From the NCBI RefSeq assembly GCF_029193595.2, contig NZ_CP135052.1, positions 1,550,001-1,614,000 of the forward strand: DNA of 64,000 nt, written 5' to 3'. The position numbers and the translations under genes are program-made. The DNA is from Providencia hangzhouensis (GTDB taxonomy: Bacteria; Pseudomonadota; Gammaproteobacteria; Enterobacterales; Enterobacteriaceae). Shown piece after piece: positions 1 through 9,731 of this stretch; the first letter of the stretch is position 1; every line of letters begins with the position of its first letter. The notes beneath the pieces were generated by a model, which worked only from the letters and a program-made list of their open reading frames with translations, was not told the origin of the DNA and did not search any database.

Positions 1-372
1 GAAAATGGGTTGCGACTACGCATATATGGCAGCCAAGGGAGTCTTTCATTTTCCCAAGAAAATCCTAATCAATTATGGTTAAAACCGTTTGATTCGCCCA
101 TGTACTGTGTGTCTCGGGGATCAATGTCTCAATGGGAGGAAAACCGTGCGATGTCAAGGGTTCCAGCCGGGCATCCCGAAGGATATTTAGAAGGTTTTGC
201 ACAGATTTACCGTGAGGCAGCAACACGTTTACGCGAGGGAGGTGGCGCATCACCGCTATTACCGGGTATTGAAATTGGCCTACAGGGGATGGCTTTTATT
301 GATGCTGCAAAACGTAGCGATGATAACTGTGGTCAATGGATTGATTTTACGCAATATCGTTGCTCATCATAA
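1..372 (+). CDS. Gfo/Idh/MocA-family oxidoreductase, C-terminal part
   Basis: The frame is open from the first base, so the gene begins upstream of the window and only about 123 residues are seen. The stretch IYGSQGSLSF followed by a WLKPFD strand, and the tail with PGIEIGLQGMAFIDAA, match the C-terminal substrate-binding half of NAD(P)-dependent sugar or inositol dehydrogenases of the Gfo/Idh/MocA family. The catalytic Rossmann half is outside the window, so the substrate cannot be judged. The gene ends about 145 bases before a hairpin shared with the convergent efflux gene. Confidence 0.8.
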   Translation, partial: ENGLRLRIYGSQGSLSFSQENPNQLWLKPFDSPMYCVSRGSMSQWEENRAMSRVPAGHPEGYLEGFAQIYREAATRLREGGGASPLLPGIEIGLQGMAFIDAAKRSDDNCGQWIDFTQYRCSS

Positions 373-516
373 TCTCTGTGATGGATGGTATGAGGCTAAT
401 GTGAAATTGAGAGTACTATCACCGAGTTAAAAAAGAAACCCAGCCAGAAAATATGAAGTTTGCTGACATATTATCATATTAATGAGTTGGTAGAATCCCG
501 TTAATTACAGTTATAA

Positions 517-545
517 CCTCTGTGTAATATATTACCACACAGAGG
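517..545. terminator. Inverted repeat between convergent genes
   Basis: CCTCTGTG pairs with CACAGAGG around an AT-rich loop. It sits between the convergent oxidoreductase gene and the SMR gene, so it could serve either strand. No strong T-run follows on the plus strand. Confidence 0.5.
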
Positions 546-612
546 CTGTAATAATGATTTTCTCTTTGTAATTGTCGTCATTTAATCCATTCTTGTTGAG
601 TAATTTCGACAC

Positions 613-948
613 TCAATGAGTAATTGATTTAGAGAACAGCTGGATAATAACAATTCCCAGCGCAATGCATGCCAGACCAATTAATGCTGGAAAATCAAGT
701 TTCTGTTTATAAACAAAAAATGATAATGCTGAAACAAGAAATATTCCTGCTCCAGCCCATATCGCATAGGCGATACCAATATTCATACTTTTTACAACTT
801 GGGATAAGCCATAAAAAGAAATGGCATAACCAATAACGACAATAATACTGGGCACCAACTTGGTAAACCCATCAGACGCCTTCATCATGGTTGTCGCGGT
901 TGTTTCAGCTATGATAGACACCATTAAGATTGCGTACACTTTCAGCAT
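613..948 (-). CDS. SMR-family multidrug efflux protein (EmrE-like)
   Basis: This is a 111-residue protein with four hydrophobic helices, the standard size for small multidrug resistance transporters. The essential membrane glutamate is present in helix 1 (motif IIAETTATTMMK, residue about 15), and the GIAYAIWAGAG signature of helix 3 is intact. The family works as an antiparallel dimer in the inner membrane, exchanging protons for quaternary ammonium or other cationic drugs. A good ribosome site (AAAGAGG) precedes the ATG. Substrate range cannot be read from sequence; a polyamine or guanidinium exporter subtype is also possible. Confidence 0.9.
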   Translation of the reverse strand: MLKVYAILMVSIIAETTATTMMKASDGFTKLVPSIIVVIGYAISFYGLSQVVKSMNIGIAYAIWAGAGIFLVSALSFFVYKQKLDFPALIGLACIALGIVIIQLFSKSITH

Positions 949-1036
949 AAAAACCTCTTTAACTTATTTAGCAAACATTCCAAAATGACAATTCTAAACT
1001 ATGTTTGAGATAAAAATGTCATCATAGCTATGAAAC

Positions 1037-2341
1037 TCAACGCCTAAGTAAGCGTTTATACCAAGGGACAGGAACGGGGTGTACAATAGCCCGCAAAGCA
1101 CGTGCATAATCCATAATTAATCCTGGGGTCCATGCCATCATCAGCGCACGCCGACGAATTTGAGCCGCAATCCATAACTCTGGCATACAAAGTACATTTA
1201 AAATCCCGATAAAATCACTTCTCTTTTGCATAGACAAAACACCATCCAACGCAGCTTCCAAACCATATGCAACACTGCTGGAACAGTTTTGATATGTTAG
1301 GTTATAAATAGGATACTGGCGATATTTTTCCCAAAAACTCAATAAAGAAGCATAGTTATAAACATTGAAAACAATCTGTCTGTCAGATTCACACCATTCG
1401 GATGCTTCAGCTTGATAATTAGGCAAGAAACGCCCCGGAACGTTATTATCAGCGGTTGCTTTTAGTAGCCTGAAAAACTCTGATGGCGAGCGATCAATAT
1501 CTTCTTTAGGGTATAAGCTGATATAGAGGTGCGGATAGAGTTCTAGAGATGCATGCCCCGTAGAGATTACCCCCTCAGAATCAACAGCCGCAATATAACG
1601 ATTAATAATTGGTCGTGGTACAGGACGTTGGTTTGCGGAGCCTTCGGGGGTCCAGATATGAACAGTCAAAATAGTATCTTGTTCAGTTTCTCTATTTAAA
1701 GGGGAAGATTGTGGGTTCTCTGTTATTGGTCGCATTGCTCCTTTTTTCTTAAACGACACAGGTAAAGGACGCATTAGTTCAAATATGGATGTTCCTCGTT
1801 GAATATGACGGGCTCGAAATGCTAACTTCAGGCATCCAAATCCACTTCCTATCATCAAAAAGCCGATGAAAAAAGAAATTGTTGCTTGGTGATGGGTAAA
1901 CAGAAAAAAGGCAAACAGCATTTCAATTACGCCCCATAATAGGATTAATTGCCATCTAGGAAAACGTACGATCCAAGCTGATGCAACAACAAACAATCCG
2001 GTAATAAAAAAAACAAAACCGAACATTGCTGACAATAATACATTGCTATATGTTTGATTAATTAAGATAACCAATGCACAGAATAAAAACAAACCACCTT
2101 TAAAGAAAAGTATCGTTTTTTGTGTCCCAATTCCACTTGAAGCGACACTTAATGTGATCAGACTTTCAAGTAACAATAGAAAACCAAACAAATGTATTGG
2201 AAAAAAAAGAATACCATCAATACCATCAATAAAAATAAAGATACCAATAAAACACCAAAGGAGCCCAATCCCCCAGAGGTAATGTGCTTTTCCTCTGATA
2301 AATTCGGCACCGAAAAGTAATAATGCAATTTGTAGCATCAC
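1037..2341 (-). CDS. HdeD/DUF308-type membrane protein with C-terminal papain-like domain
   Basis: The protein has 434 residues. Residues 1-190 form two sets of hydrophobic helices resembling the duplicated DUF308 unit of HdeD acid-resistance proteins. Residues 225-434 are soluble and carry GHASLELYP and, later, NCSSSVAYGLEAALDG. Together these look like the His and Cys of a permuted papain-like fold, as in DUF4105/NlpC-type hydrolases. It lies 24 bases downstream of the MASE1 gene on the same strand, so the two probably form an operon. The hydrolase assignment is inference. E. coli HdeD lacks the second domain. Confidence 0.65.
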   Translation of the reverse strand: MMLQIALLLFGAEFIRGKAHYLWGIGLLWCFIGIFIFIDGIDGILFFPIHLFGFLLLLESLITLSVASSGIGTQKTILFFKGGLFLFCALVILINQTYSNVLLSAMFGFVFFITGLFVVASAWIVRFPRWQLILLWGVIEMLFAFFLFTHHQATISFFIGFLMIGSGFGCLKLAFRARHIQRGTSIFELMRPLPVSFKKKGAMRPITENPQSSPLNRETEQDTILTVHIWTPEGSANQRPVPRPIINRYIAAVDSEGVISTGHASLELYPHLYISLYPKEDIDRSPSEFFRLLKATADNNVPGRFLPNYQAEASEWCESDRQIVFNVYNYASLLSFWEKYRQYPIYNLTYQNCSSSVAYGLEAALDGVLSMQKRSDFIGILNVLCMPELWIAAQIRRRALMMAWTPGLIMDYARALRAIVHPVPVPWYKRLLRR

Positions 2342-2365
2342 TTATCCTTTGTTATTACATCAATT

Positions 2366-3640
2366 TTAGGATACTTCACCCAAAATAAACCAATTCCCAA
2401 CAATCATTACTGGCTTGTTATGACTAAAAATAACACTTCCACGATCTTCTATATTCCACCAACGACCTTCTTTATCTTTCAGACAAAAGGTTATTATTGG
2501 AAGAGTGGTCTGAGCTTGCTCTTGTTCCCAATGTCGAGCGAGTTTTTCTCGGTCGTCAGGGTGAATAGATTCCATAATTTGTCTTAGAGCGGAAAGGGTT
2601 ATTAAATCAGCCTTCGGATATGAACAATCTGTATTTCCCCATTCTATAGCACCATTATCTAGATTAAGTTGATATACTAGGTGCTGCGGTTTATAAGCCC
2701 CTTGTGTGTCATCAATTCTATGAGTACTTCGAGCGACAACTCGCAAAAAAACCATTAATAATGATATTACGGTCAAATATCCCTGTATTAACCACAGTGA
2801 TTCATGGCGAAATAGGCCATGAAGGTAAAAAGGACCTTGCTGATTACGAGTGTAATAGATTGTAATAGTGGCAAGTATTAATAGTGCGATTGATCCTCCT
2901 CTGTTTCCCCATAGCATAGACAGGGTAACAGCAAGCAAAATAGGGATGCAGAGTAGTGATAATTTAGCAGTATTACGATGCTGATGAAAATAGGAATAGT
3001 ATATCTGTATCGCAGTATCATTGAATATTAATATTGTGCTAATAATAAGAAGAATAAAAACAATACTTCCCCAAATTATATTAATTTTGAAAGAAGGCAC
3101 CACCCTTTTGAAATGGGTATTAATTAGCCCCATAATCACTGTTGTCGCAAATATGTTGCCAGTAATATCAGCAATAAAACCATCCCAGAAAATATCATTA
3201 AGTGATGTATTATCAAACCAATACAAACTGATAGAAAATAAAACTGCATCTGCAAAACTGACAATTATTACTGCCGATAGCCATAACAATATTAGTTGCA
3301 GATCATCTCCTCTCTGAGCATACCTACGGACAATCCAAGCAATAGCAATACAAGAAAGTACAGCTAGAGCGGCGTATATAAGTGAAAGGGTGATTTGCTC
3401 ATTATCGAAGCCATTCAGAATCAAGTTTAATACAACGAAGCCAATCAGTAATGGTAACCATTGGCGCTTGTGCATACATAAAAAAGCGGTTGTTGCGACT
3501 CCCGCAGGAAACCAGACAACAGAAATATCTGAATTCTCTGGTGTAAGTATTTCGGAGATTTCACCTGTTACGTAATAAAGTAATAGCCATCCTATTATTA
3601 CGATTAGCGTGGTCTTATTTGATAGCAAGGATGTTTTCAT
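2366..3640 (-). CDS. MASE1 membrane sensor with a C-terminal PAS-like domain
   Basis: There are about ten transmembrane helices in residues 1-310. The opening of the membrane region (TGEISEILTP, then SVVWFPAGVATTAFL) is characteristic of MASE1 sensor domains. Residues about 330-424 (IHPDDREKLARHW, then FCLKDKEGRWWNIEDRG) look like a PAS fold. MASE1 proteins usually end in a GGDEF, EAL or kinase output domain, and none is present here. This is therefore a sensor without recognisable output, or a truncated cyclase. It is probably the first gene of an operon with the HdeD-like gene. Confidence 0.7.
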   Translation of the reverse strand: MKTSLLSNKTTLIVIIGWLLLYYVTGEISEILTPENSDISVVWFPAGVATTAFLCMHKRQWLPLLIGFVVLNLILNGFDNEQITLSLIYAALAVLSCIAIAWIVRRYAQRGDDLQLILLWLSAVIIVSFADAVLFSISLYWFDNTSLNDIFWDGFIADITGNIFATTVIMGLINTHFKRVVPSFKINIIWGSIVFILLIISTILIFNDTAIQIYYSYFHQHRNTAKLSLLCIPILLAVTLSMLWGNRGGSIALLILATITIYYTRNQQGPFYLHGLFRHESLWLIQGYLTVISLLMVFLRVVARSTHRIDDTQGAYKPQHLVYQLNLDNGAIEWGNTDCSYPKADLITLSALRQIMESIHPDDREKLARHWEQEQAQTTLPIITFCLKDKEGRWWNIEDRGSVIFSHNKPVMIVGNWFILGEVS

Positions 3641-4012
3641 AGTTTATTTTAGGTTATACATCATAAAGTTATGTTTGGCCTTATCTTAACGCAAAAAGGT
3701 CTACATCATTTCTCTTTTCAAAAAATATCAAAATGATATCTTGAGGTATAGCTATTATTATATTTTTTCCTGTATTTTTAGACACTTTTTATTTCTTATT
3801 TTAGTATGAGTTCGGCTCTGTAGGTACTTCAATGAACATTACGCTCCCAGTCAAAGCCAATAGCACCCCAAATCTGAATTTTTTAAAATATAAAACATGG
3901 CTTGTTGTTTTCATAGACAGCTATTCGTGAAAGATACCCAACGTCATATAAAGCAATACTCGAGCAATAATGGCAAAAATTGAACGTGTTCACCACAATT
4001 AAAAATAGCTAA
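3641..4012. other. Gene-free stretch
   Basis: AT-rich sequence upstream of the MASE1 gene. It should contain that gene's promoter on the minus strand, and near 3970 it has a stub of phage-like reading frame (MAKIERVHHN, then stop). No complete gene, RNA or convincing promoter is visible. Confidence 0.4.
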
Positions 4013-4798
4013 CTATGTCCCGCAGGGAATTATGTGCTCAAAGGCGAGAGTTATACCAAAGCGGAAGGGGATATGCGGTGCCAAGCTAAGGCGAGTTATC
4101 AGTCATCGGGGGGATATGTAATAAACACAGCACTCAATAACGGGCTTAATACTAAGCTAAACACGAGTAGTGTTGACCAATCAACGAGCGAATCAACAAC
4201 GAGTGTGATGAGCGAGAAGGCCGTCAGCGATGTATTACAAAACGCGGTTAACCTAAATACGGTCTATCCCGTTGGTATTGATGTGTGGTTCGCGCAAAAC
4301 AAGAACCCCAATACGTTATTCCCTGGTACAAAATGGCAGTATATTGATGAAAACAAAACCATTAGTTTAGCCGCGACAAGTGGCTCGAATGTCTTCACAC
4401 CAGGTGGTTCGGATTTAGTGACCATTGGTAAAGGCCATCTACCCGTAGTGCCATTAAAGTATTTAGGAACAACTGTAAGTAGCAGAGGGCATACTCATAC
4501 CCGAGGAACGATGAATATCACGTGTGAGATTGGATATATCCGGAGTGATAATGCTATTCACTCTATGGCAACAGGCGCTTTTAGTCTTGCTAACGGGGGA
4601 ACTGGCTATAATGGTAATAACACAACTAGCGGCTATAAATATGTATTTAACGCATCTAAAATATGGTCAGGTGAAACGTCTAATAGTGGAGCACACACGC
4701 ATACCTATTCAGGTAACACGGAAAACCTCGGTTCAGGAACGGCCTTAACAGTTACCAACGCCTATACCATGTTGATGAGGTGGTATCGATTAAGTTAA
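4013..4798 (+). pseudogene. Phage tail-fibre 3' fragment
   Basis: The frame opens at 4013 after a stop and reads PAGNYVLKGESYTKAE, the repeat unit typical of long tail fibres, but without a start codon or the N-terminal baseplate part. The rest contains YPVGIDVWFAQNKNPNTLFP and two His-rich HTHT motifs like the metal-binding tips of phage fibres. It ends with MLMRWYRLS, a usual fibre C-terminus. A GTG at 4034 could start a 254-residue product, but loss of the 5' end marks a relic. It lies beside gtr genes, as in serotype-converting phages. Confidence 0.75.
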
Positions 4799-4815
4799 GT
4801 GCTATTAGTAAATAA

Positions 4816-4851
4816 AAGTGTGGCGTGCATTGTAATATGCACACCACACTT
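4816..4851. terminator. Strong bidirectional hairpin
   Basis: AAGTGTGG-C-GTGCAT pairs with ATGCAC-ACCACACTT. The hairpin lies between the convergent tail-fibre fragment and the gtr operon, with an A-run on one side and TTAAATT on the other, so it can end transcription from both sides. Confidence 0.75.
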
Positions 4852-4854
4852 AAA

Positions 4855-6489
4855 TTAAAAGATTACTTGTTGCTCAATTGTTTTTTTGTTATCCATATCT
4901 ACAATGAAATTAATGGATTTTATATTTTTAGGTGAAACTGGAATAGTGAAACCAACTAAATTCATACCATAAATAGAGTCTATCTTGTTATTCTCTTCAG
5001 TATGTATTCTATTTTTGTCATCCATTACTATTATTCTATAGCTTTCATTTGACATTAACTTTTTGTTATCAACAAGTTGTAGGGCTATAGTTGTTCCTTT
5101 TAAAAATCTATCTTTACCTAAGAATAGATTTGAAACATTTGTATTTGTTACATTAGGTAGTGGCAGTTTTATTCCATCTAAAATAACTGCGTAGTTATAG
5201 TCTATTTTATAGGTTTCAATCGGATGGCTAATATTAAAGTATTCAGCCATTGCATTAGGATTATGATATAAATCCATTTCGTCACCACCTCTGAAAGAGC
5301 GTGGATAGTAATACTCGGGTATCTTATCGGTTTTAGAATCACCAATTATTTCTTCGTTTATAGCATAAATTCTTATTTTCTCTTGAGTCGTTATTGTATT
5401 ATATGAATAAACCATTTGAATATATGAAAAAATGAAACCACAAAGAGTTAAAATACCAATAAAATATGTAATTGCGATTCCTCTTTTATTTTTCATACTA
5501 AATGCGTATCCAATAGAAAAGGAGCATGAAATAACATAAAAAAGGTGAGCGCCACTCAAAGACCTAGTAGGAAATGTTGGGGATGCAACCATGGAAAATA
5601 TACTTAAAAAGCCTAATACGATAAACAATAATGAAAGATAAAAGCTTTTTGACTTCTTTTCACCTACATAAGTTAGCAGTAAAAGTAATGAAGCAACTAG
5701 TACCCCCCACGTTTTAGTAAATGAATGTGAAAGTTTATCCGATAAAAAATATGTGATTTTTTCTATCGTACTGAGGGAGTAAAAGTCAGTGAAAAGAGCG
5801 GCTCGATGAAAATTACCAGGGCTCGAAATCAAAGTTACAAACCCAAGTATAACAAGTACAGATGAAAAGATAATAAGTCTGTTTTTATGTTTAAAAAAAA
5901 CATAACAGGAGGTAATTACTGAAATGGCAACTATAATCCAACTCGTATTTTCATTACTGCATCCAGCAAAAAAAGAACTGATTATGAGAGGGATTAGGCA
6001 CTTTTTATCATCAAGATAACGAAATAAAAAATAAAGATAAATAACAATAAATAAATTTGTGACAAGATAATTTGCTGCACCAACAACCCAAAAAACAATT
6101 TGACCAAGAGCTGGATTTGTAACCCAGTAAATTGAAAATAAAACAATAAACTGTAAAAAAAATGTTTTTTTACTTGTGTCAGAGTTACTACTTATTTTAG
6201 TAATTAAAAAGATCATCATTGTTAATACAAATGCAATCATACTATTTTTTAGTATGTTAGAGTCTGATGTAAGAACTAGAGTGCTAAAATAGTCTGATAC
6301 AAATCTTCCACTCCATGAAAGGTAGTGAGATACATGAGCAGATAATGAATTTCCTTTAATATAATACACATAGTCATCAGAATGCATAGGTGTATAGTAT
6401 TCGACTAAAAAAATAAGCGAAAAGACAATTAGGACACTTATGTAGCCTAAATTAATACGTTTTAAGTAGTTAGTCATTTTTGTTCTCAA
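4855..6489 (-). CDS. GtrC-like O-antigen glucosyltransferase
   Basis: This is a 544-residue membrane protein with about eleven hydrophobic helices in residues 15-370 and a soluble C-terminal third. It starts with a run of helices followed by [13 protein letters not shown], a loop with acidic residues typical of GT-C glycosyltransferases after helix 1. As last gene of a gtrA-gtrB-X operon (20-base overlap with gtrB), its expected role is the serotype-specific transfer of glucose from undecaprenyl phosphate to O-antigen in the periplasm. Sugar position cannot be predicted; these proteins share little sequence. Without working GtrB it would lack its donor. Confidence 0.7.
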   Translation of the reverse strand: MRTKMTNYLKRINLGYISVLIVFSLIFLVEYYTPMHSDDYVYYIKGNSLSAHVSHYLSWSGRFVSDYFSTLVLTSDSNILKNSMIAFVLTMMIFLITKISSNSDTSKKTFFLQFIVLFSIYWVTNPALGQIVFWVVGAANYLVTNLFIVIYLYFLFRYLDDKKCLIPLIISSFFAGCSNENTSWIIVAISVITSCYVFFKHKNRLIIFSSVLVILGFVTLISSPGNFHRAALFTDFYSLSTIEKITYFLSDKLSHSFTKTWGVLVASLLLLLTYVGEKKSKSFYLSLLFIVLGFLSIFSMVASPTFPTRSLSGAHLFYVISCSFSIGYAFSMKNKRGIAITYFIGILTLCGFIFSYIQMVYSYNTITTQEKIRIYAINEEIIGDSKTDKIPEYYYPRSFRGGDEMDLYHNPNAMAEYFNISHPIETYKIDYNYAVILDGIKLPLPNVTNTNVSNLFLGKDRFLKGTTIALQLVDNKKLMSNESYRIIVMDDKNRIHTEENNKIDSIYGMNLVGFTIPVSPKNIKSINFIVDMDNKKTIEQQVIF

Positions 6490-7408
6490 TATAATCTGTC
6501 TTTTTTAGCAAGTATCTAGGCCTTGCTTTGCTTTCAGTATAAATACGACCAATATACTCACCGAGTACACCAATACCAATAAGCTGAACTCCACCTAAAA
6601 ATAGAATAGAAACAAGTAATGAAGGATAACCAGGAACAGGATTACCCCAAATTAATTTATCTACCATCATCCAACCACCATAGATAAAAGATGCAAAAGC
6701 AACAAATAAACCAATGTAAGTCCAAACGCGTAATGGAAAAGTAGAAAAACTCGTTATACCTTCTAAGGCTAAGTTCCATAATTTCCAGCCATTAAATTTA
6801 CTTTCTCCAGCAGATCTTTCTGCTCTATTGTATTCAACAACATCAATTTTTCCACCCACCCATGAAAGGATACCTTTCATGAATAAATTACGCTCAGGTA
6901 ATAATTTTATATATTCGACACTCTGACGAGATATCAACCTAAAATCGCCAACATTCTCTTCAATTTCAGGCGCGCTAATTTTATTATGGAGCTTGTAAAA
7001 CCATTCAGCTGTTTTGCGTTTTAACCATGTATCACTAGTACGATTAGCTCTTTTTGCGAGAACAATATCTGCGCCTTGTTACCATTTATCTATGAGCTGA
7101 GGAATAACATCAATAGGATCTTGAAGGTCTACATCAATAGGTATTACAGCTTCTCCAGTTGCGTATTCAAGGCCCGCAAACAAAGCCGGTTCCTTTCCAA
7201 AATTTCGCGTGAAGTTTAAAGGGATCACTAAAGGGTCAGCAATAGCTATTGCATTGATAATATTTTCAGTGCTGTCCTTACTTCCATCATTTATGAAGAC
7301 TATTTCGATATCATATTGATTAAGAATCGGGTGTTCTCTTACTGACTTATAAAATATAGGGATAGCTTCTTCTTCGTTATAAACTGGTACTACTAATGAT
7401 ATTTTCAT
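6470..7408 (-). pseudogene. gtrB: gtrB, bactoprenol glucosyltransferase, interrupted by an in-frame stop
   Basis: Residues 1-109 show a GT-A glycosyltransferase start ([32 protein letters not shown]). A TAA at 7079-7081 follows IDKW. The same frame then resumes with [13 protein letters not shown] and continues for about 200 residues to the two membrane helices and [16 protein letters not shown], the usual C-terminus. Total length would be 313, normal for GtrB. A single base change (for example CAA to TAA) explains it. The gene overlaps gtrA by 4 bases and the GtrC-like gene by 20. The first part ends before the membrane anchor, so function is probably lost unless the stop is read through. Confidence 0.85.
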
Positions 7409-7779
7409 TGTGGAGTATCTCTGAAAACAAAGATTTTGGAGTAAAGGAAACCTAATACGAGGCTAATGGAAGAAAAAATTATTAAAGTTGCTATAGGGGG
7501 GAATTGTAGTTGGTCTGAAACATAACCAGTCAAGTAACTTAATAGCCCCATAAATAAGGTAAATGATAAGTATCGTGCTGTAGTCGCTTTAGCTTTGAAG
7601 GTGAATTTTGCATTAGCAAAAAAGGAAAAACTGACAGCAGCTATGAAGCCTATTAAGTTAGCTATAGCTTGAGAGGTTGAAAGGAACACTGTCAGTAGCC
7701 CAAAAATGGACCAATGTATAAGAGTGTTTAAAATTCCAACCGAAAAGTATTTAGTGAATAACTTAATCATTTCAATCAT
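7405..7779 (-). CDS. gtrA: GtrA-family flippase
   Basis: This 124-residue protein has four hydrophobic helices and the GtrA pattern: [14 protein letters not shown] near the start, [10 protein letters not shown] in the middle and KIFVFR at the end. GtrA is thought to flip undecaprenyl-phosphoglucose across the inner membrane for GtrC-type transferases. An alternative start lies three codons downstream (7770). It is the first gene of the gtr operon. No GATC site occurs in about 230 bases upstream, so the Dam/OxyR phase switch known for some gtr operons is not evident. Confidence 0.85.
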   Translation of the reverse strand: MIEMIKLFTKYFSVGILNTLIHWSIFGLLTVFLSTSQAIANLIGFIAAVSFSFFANAKFTFKAKATTARYLSFTLFMGLLSYLTGYVSDQLQFPPIATLIIFSSISLVLGFLYSKIFVFRDTPQ

Positions 7780-8019
7780 TCGTATTGAGAAGAGAATAAG
7801 TAATTTAGTATACCTGAATATACCTACTGATGCAGCAAACTGATAAGGAAAGTTTATGTGAAATGTCGTGTTAGTCTTACTTTATTCTCCACCAAATTGT
7901 GAGACAGAAAAGCAAGCCTATATTATAAAATAGGGGAAATGGGATTTTACTACAGTACCACTACGAACTATTTATATTTTGGTATAAGTGTGAATGGTAG
8001 GTGTACTCAGAAAGCAATA

Positions 8020-8045
8020 AAAAAGCCCACCGAAGTGGGCTTTTA
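8020..8045. terminator. Rho-independent terminator, copy 1
   Basis: AAAAAGCCCACCGAAGTGGGCTTTT is a symmetric hairpin with A- and T-runs on both sides. A near-identical copy stands at 15304, in the same position relative to the att-like scar. Confidence 0.85.
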
Positions 8046-8157
8046 GTAACTTTCAAATGCGCGTGCATTTCACGTGCACTTTCTAGTCTTAATGTTGCCA
8101 GTGTCTAGTCCAACTGATTTTGCTAACTTCCTGTTTTTAAACCTGTTGTCCTATCAC

Positions 8158-8253
8158 TGAGCTGGCGGAGTCTGAATTCGTCGCTTAACTAAATGATTTT
8201 ATAGTGCTAATGTTCAATTCAACTTTTCAAAAGTGCCTAATAAGGTGCCTAAA
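8158..8253 (+). repeat. Attachment-scar repeat, copy 1
   Basis: The sequence starts GAGCTGGCGGAGTCTGAATT, resembling a decayed ssrA 3' end (compare GAGCTGGCGGGAGTTGAACC at 55828). About 70 bases later it carries AAGTGCCTAATAAGGTGCCT, close to the GTGCCTATCAAGGTGCCT next to the P4-type integrase at 55690. Related copies are at 15431 and 24832. The rest of 7780-8781 holds the flanking terminator and AT-rich sequence without a recognisable gene. Confidence 0.6.
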
Positions 8254-8619
8254 AATGAATTAGTTTATTTCTTGAGTCTATGATTACTTAAATTCACGTA
8301 AAAAACTATATTTTTTTCGGTTAGCTTTAAATAAGGTATAATTTTTCATATTGGAAATATTCATAGTGGCTGTAATACTATTAATTTTCTAATAACCTTT
8401 AAGGTTTATTCATTATTGGCTCTTGTATAAAACATAATGGATGTTGTTCAGGATATGAATAATGTTGTTTAAAACCTAGAATAACATCCTTAGTTCTTAC
8501 GGTATTGAATATTATTGGCCATAATTTAAATTAACCAGAAACTTTAACTTATTGATAATTATTGTGAAATGTGGGTTTTACTGAAGGTAAATTATAATTA
8601 GTCAATTAGAAATTAAACT

Positions 8620-8648
8620 AAAAAAGGCCCACATGCCTAATGCGGGCC
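8620..8648 (-). terminator. Terminator downstream of the racemase fragment
   Basis: GGCCC pairs with GGGCC, with an AAAAA run to its left, so on the minus strand a T-run follows the hairpin. It lies downstream of the minus-strand racemase fragment. Confidence 0.6.
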
Positions 8649-8781
8649 ATAATATTTTTCGGTTAACATAAGTTTTAATATCTATCTTCATTAATTGAGA
8701 CGTATTCATATAGATATTAATAGTACCTTCGATAGATTCATTGGTGTAATTTTAACTAATCTGTTGTTTTTTTAAAGAAAA

Positions 8782-9156
8782 TCAAAAAAGTTCTGGTGAT
8801 AAATTTTGGCTGCCCATTTTAGGTGATGGCGTTTGCTGGTTACGATTTGGCTGGGGAACGTACTTTGCTAGAGTGAGTGCCGTTGAAATGGTTACTGCGA
8901 GATTATCAATCAGTGGAACACTTACTCGCTCATGAAGGATTGCGGGGAAACCTGCGAGTGCAGCTCCCCCCAAAATGACACAGGATGCCCCATCTTTTTG
9001 TGCACAGGTATCGCTGAGTTTCACTATCATTTCATAAGCTTTATCTGGATTGTTAACGATTTCTGCGCCTGTCATTGAAACAGTTCTCACGGAAGCTAAC
9101 CGGTTTGCTAGGCCAAAATTTTCAACTTGTTTTTCCAAACTGCTTACGTTGAGCAT
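8782..9156 (-). pseudogene. Asp/Glu/hydantoin racemase, C-terminal fragment
   Basis: About 124 residues match the second half of the aspartate/glutamate/hydantoin racemase family: QVENFGLANRLASVR, then SCVILGGAALAGF and VPLIDNLAVT. Family members are about 240 residues, so the N-terminal half is missing. Just upstream, another frame reads DFDLGIYSCKDL, which resembles the family's central segment and suggests an internal deletion with frameshift. The usual second catalytic cysteine (LGCAG) is a glycine here. It is very likely non-functional. Confidence 0.7.
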
Positions 9157-9272
9157 TTGACTGTAGTTGTGCTAAATCTTTACAACTATAAATGCCAAGA
9201 TCGAAATCAACGCCATCTTGCGGATGGCTACTTATTAATTCAATAAACCGGAACACTCCGCAGGGTGGGGAT

Positions 9273-9416
9273 ATGCGTATGCATGAAAAAAACTCAAGCC
9301 CTTTTTCCTATGCTCTCGGAGTAATTACTACAGCGGCAGGAGCATTATTCCTAGGTCAATGTGCGCCGATCTCCAAAACACTAACCGAACCAGTACCACT
9401 ACTGCCAGCACATTAA
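9273..9416 (+). CDS. Small phage holin-like remnant
   Basis: A 47-residue frame starts MRMHEKNSSPFSYALG and has one hydrophobic segment. The MRM-EK opening is seen in lambdoid holins, and the next frames are small phage-like genes. The tail after the helix (CAPISKTLTEP) is atypical and too short for a full holin, so a 3' deletion or frameshift is likely. The start was chosen for the phage-like N-terminus and the GGTGGGG upstream. Confidence 0.4.
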   Translation: MRMHEKNSSPFSYALGVITTAAGALFLGQCAPISKTLTEPVPLLPAH

Positions 9417-9435
9417 CTTATTGCCAAGCGGTACT

Positions 9436-9525
9436 ATGGATAACTCTTTGTTATCAGCTTTAGATAAAGCTAATGAGCAATTAAAAGGTATTCGAGAGAT
9501 TGAAGCGACTAGAAGCAATAACTAA
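9436..9525 (+). CDS. Short phage-type frame of unknown function
   Basis: This is a 29-residue frame (MDNSLLSALDKANEQLKGI...). It is amphipathic and may be the helical end of a larger phage protein rather than an independent gene. There is no clear ribosome site. It is listed because it lies in line with the neighbouring phage-like genes. Confidence 0.3.
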   Translation: MDNSLLSALDKANEQLKGIREIEATRSNN

Positions 9526-9540
9526 AAGAAGGAAAGCATC

Positions 9541-9654
9541 ATGTTTAATGATTCATATGTGTCAGCTTTCCTTATCCTCGGTATTGTATGTGCGGTGCGC
9601 GGATGGGGAGTCATTGAAGGTCTGATTTATCTCTGCTGCAAGTGGATGTTTTAG
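9541..9654 (+). CDS. 37-residue single-helix membrane protein, phage-type
   Basis: ATG at 9541 follows AAGAAGGAAAGCATC, a good ribosome site. The product (MFNDSYVSAFLILGIVCAV...) has one membrane helix and ends CCKWMF. Position between a holin-like frame and the Acb2/Tad1-type gene suggests a small prophage gene. Function unknown. Confidence 0.5.
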   Translation: MFNDSYVSAFLILGIVCAVRGWGVIEGLIYLCCKWMF

Positions 9655-9731
9655 ACAAGAAAGCAATATGGGAAATAGAACAACAACGAGCCTCCAATTA
9701 GGGTGCTTTTTAATATCAATAGGAGTACTAA

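Noticed and set aside
7780-8013. Dam/OxyR phase-variation switch upstream of gtrA
   Set aside because: No GATC sites occur in this interval, so the known mechanism is not supported.
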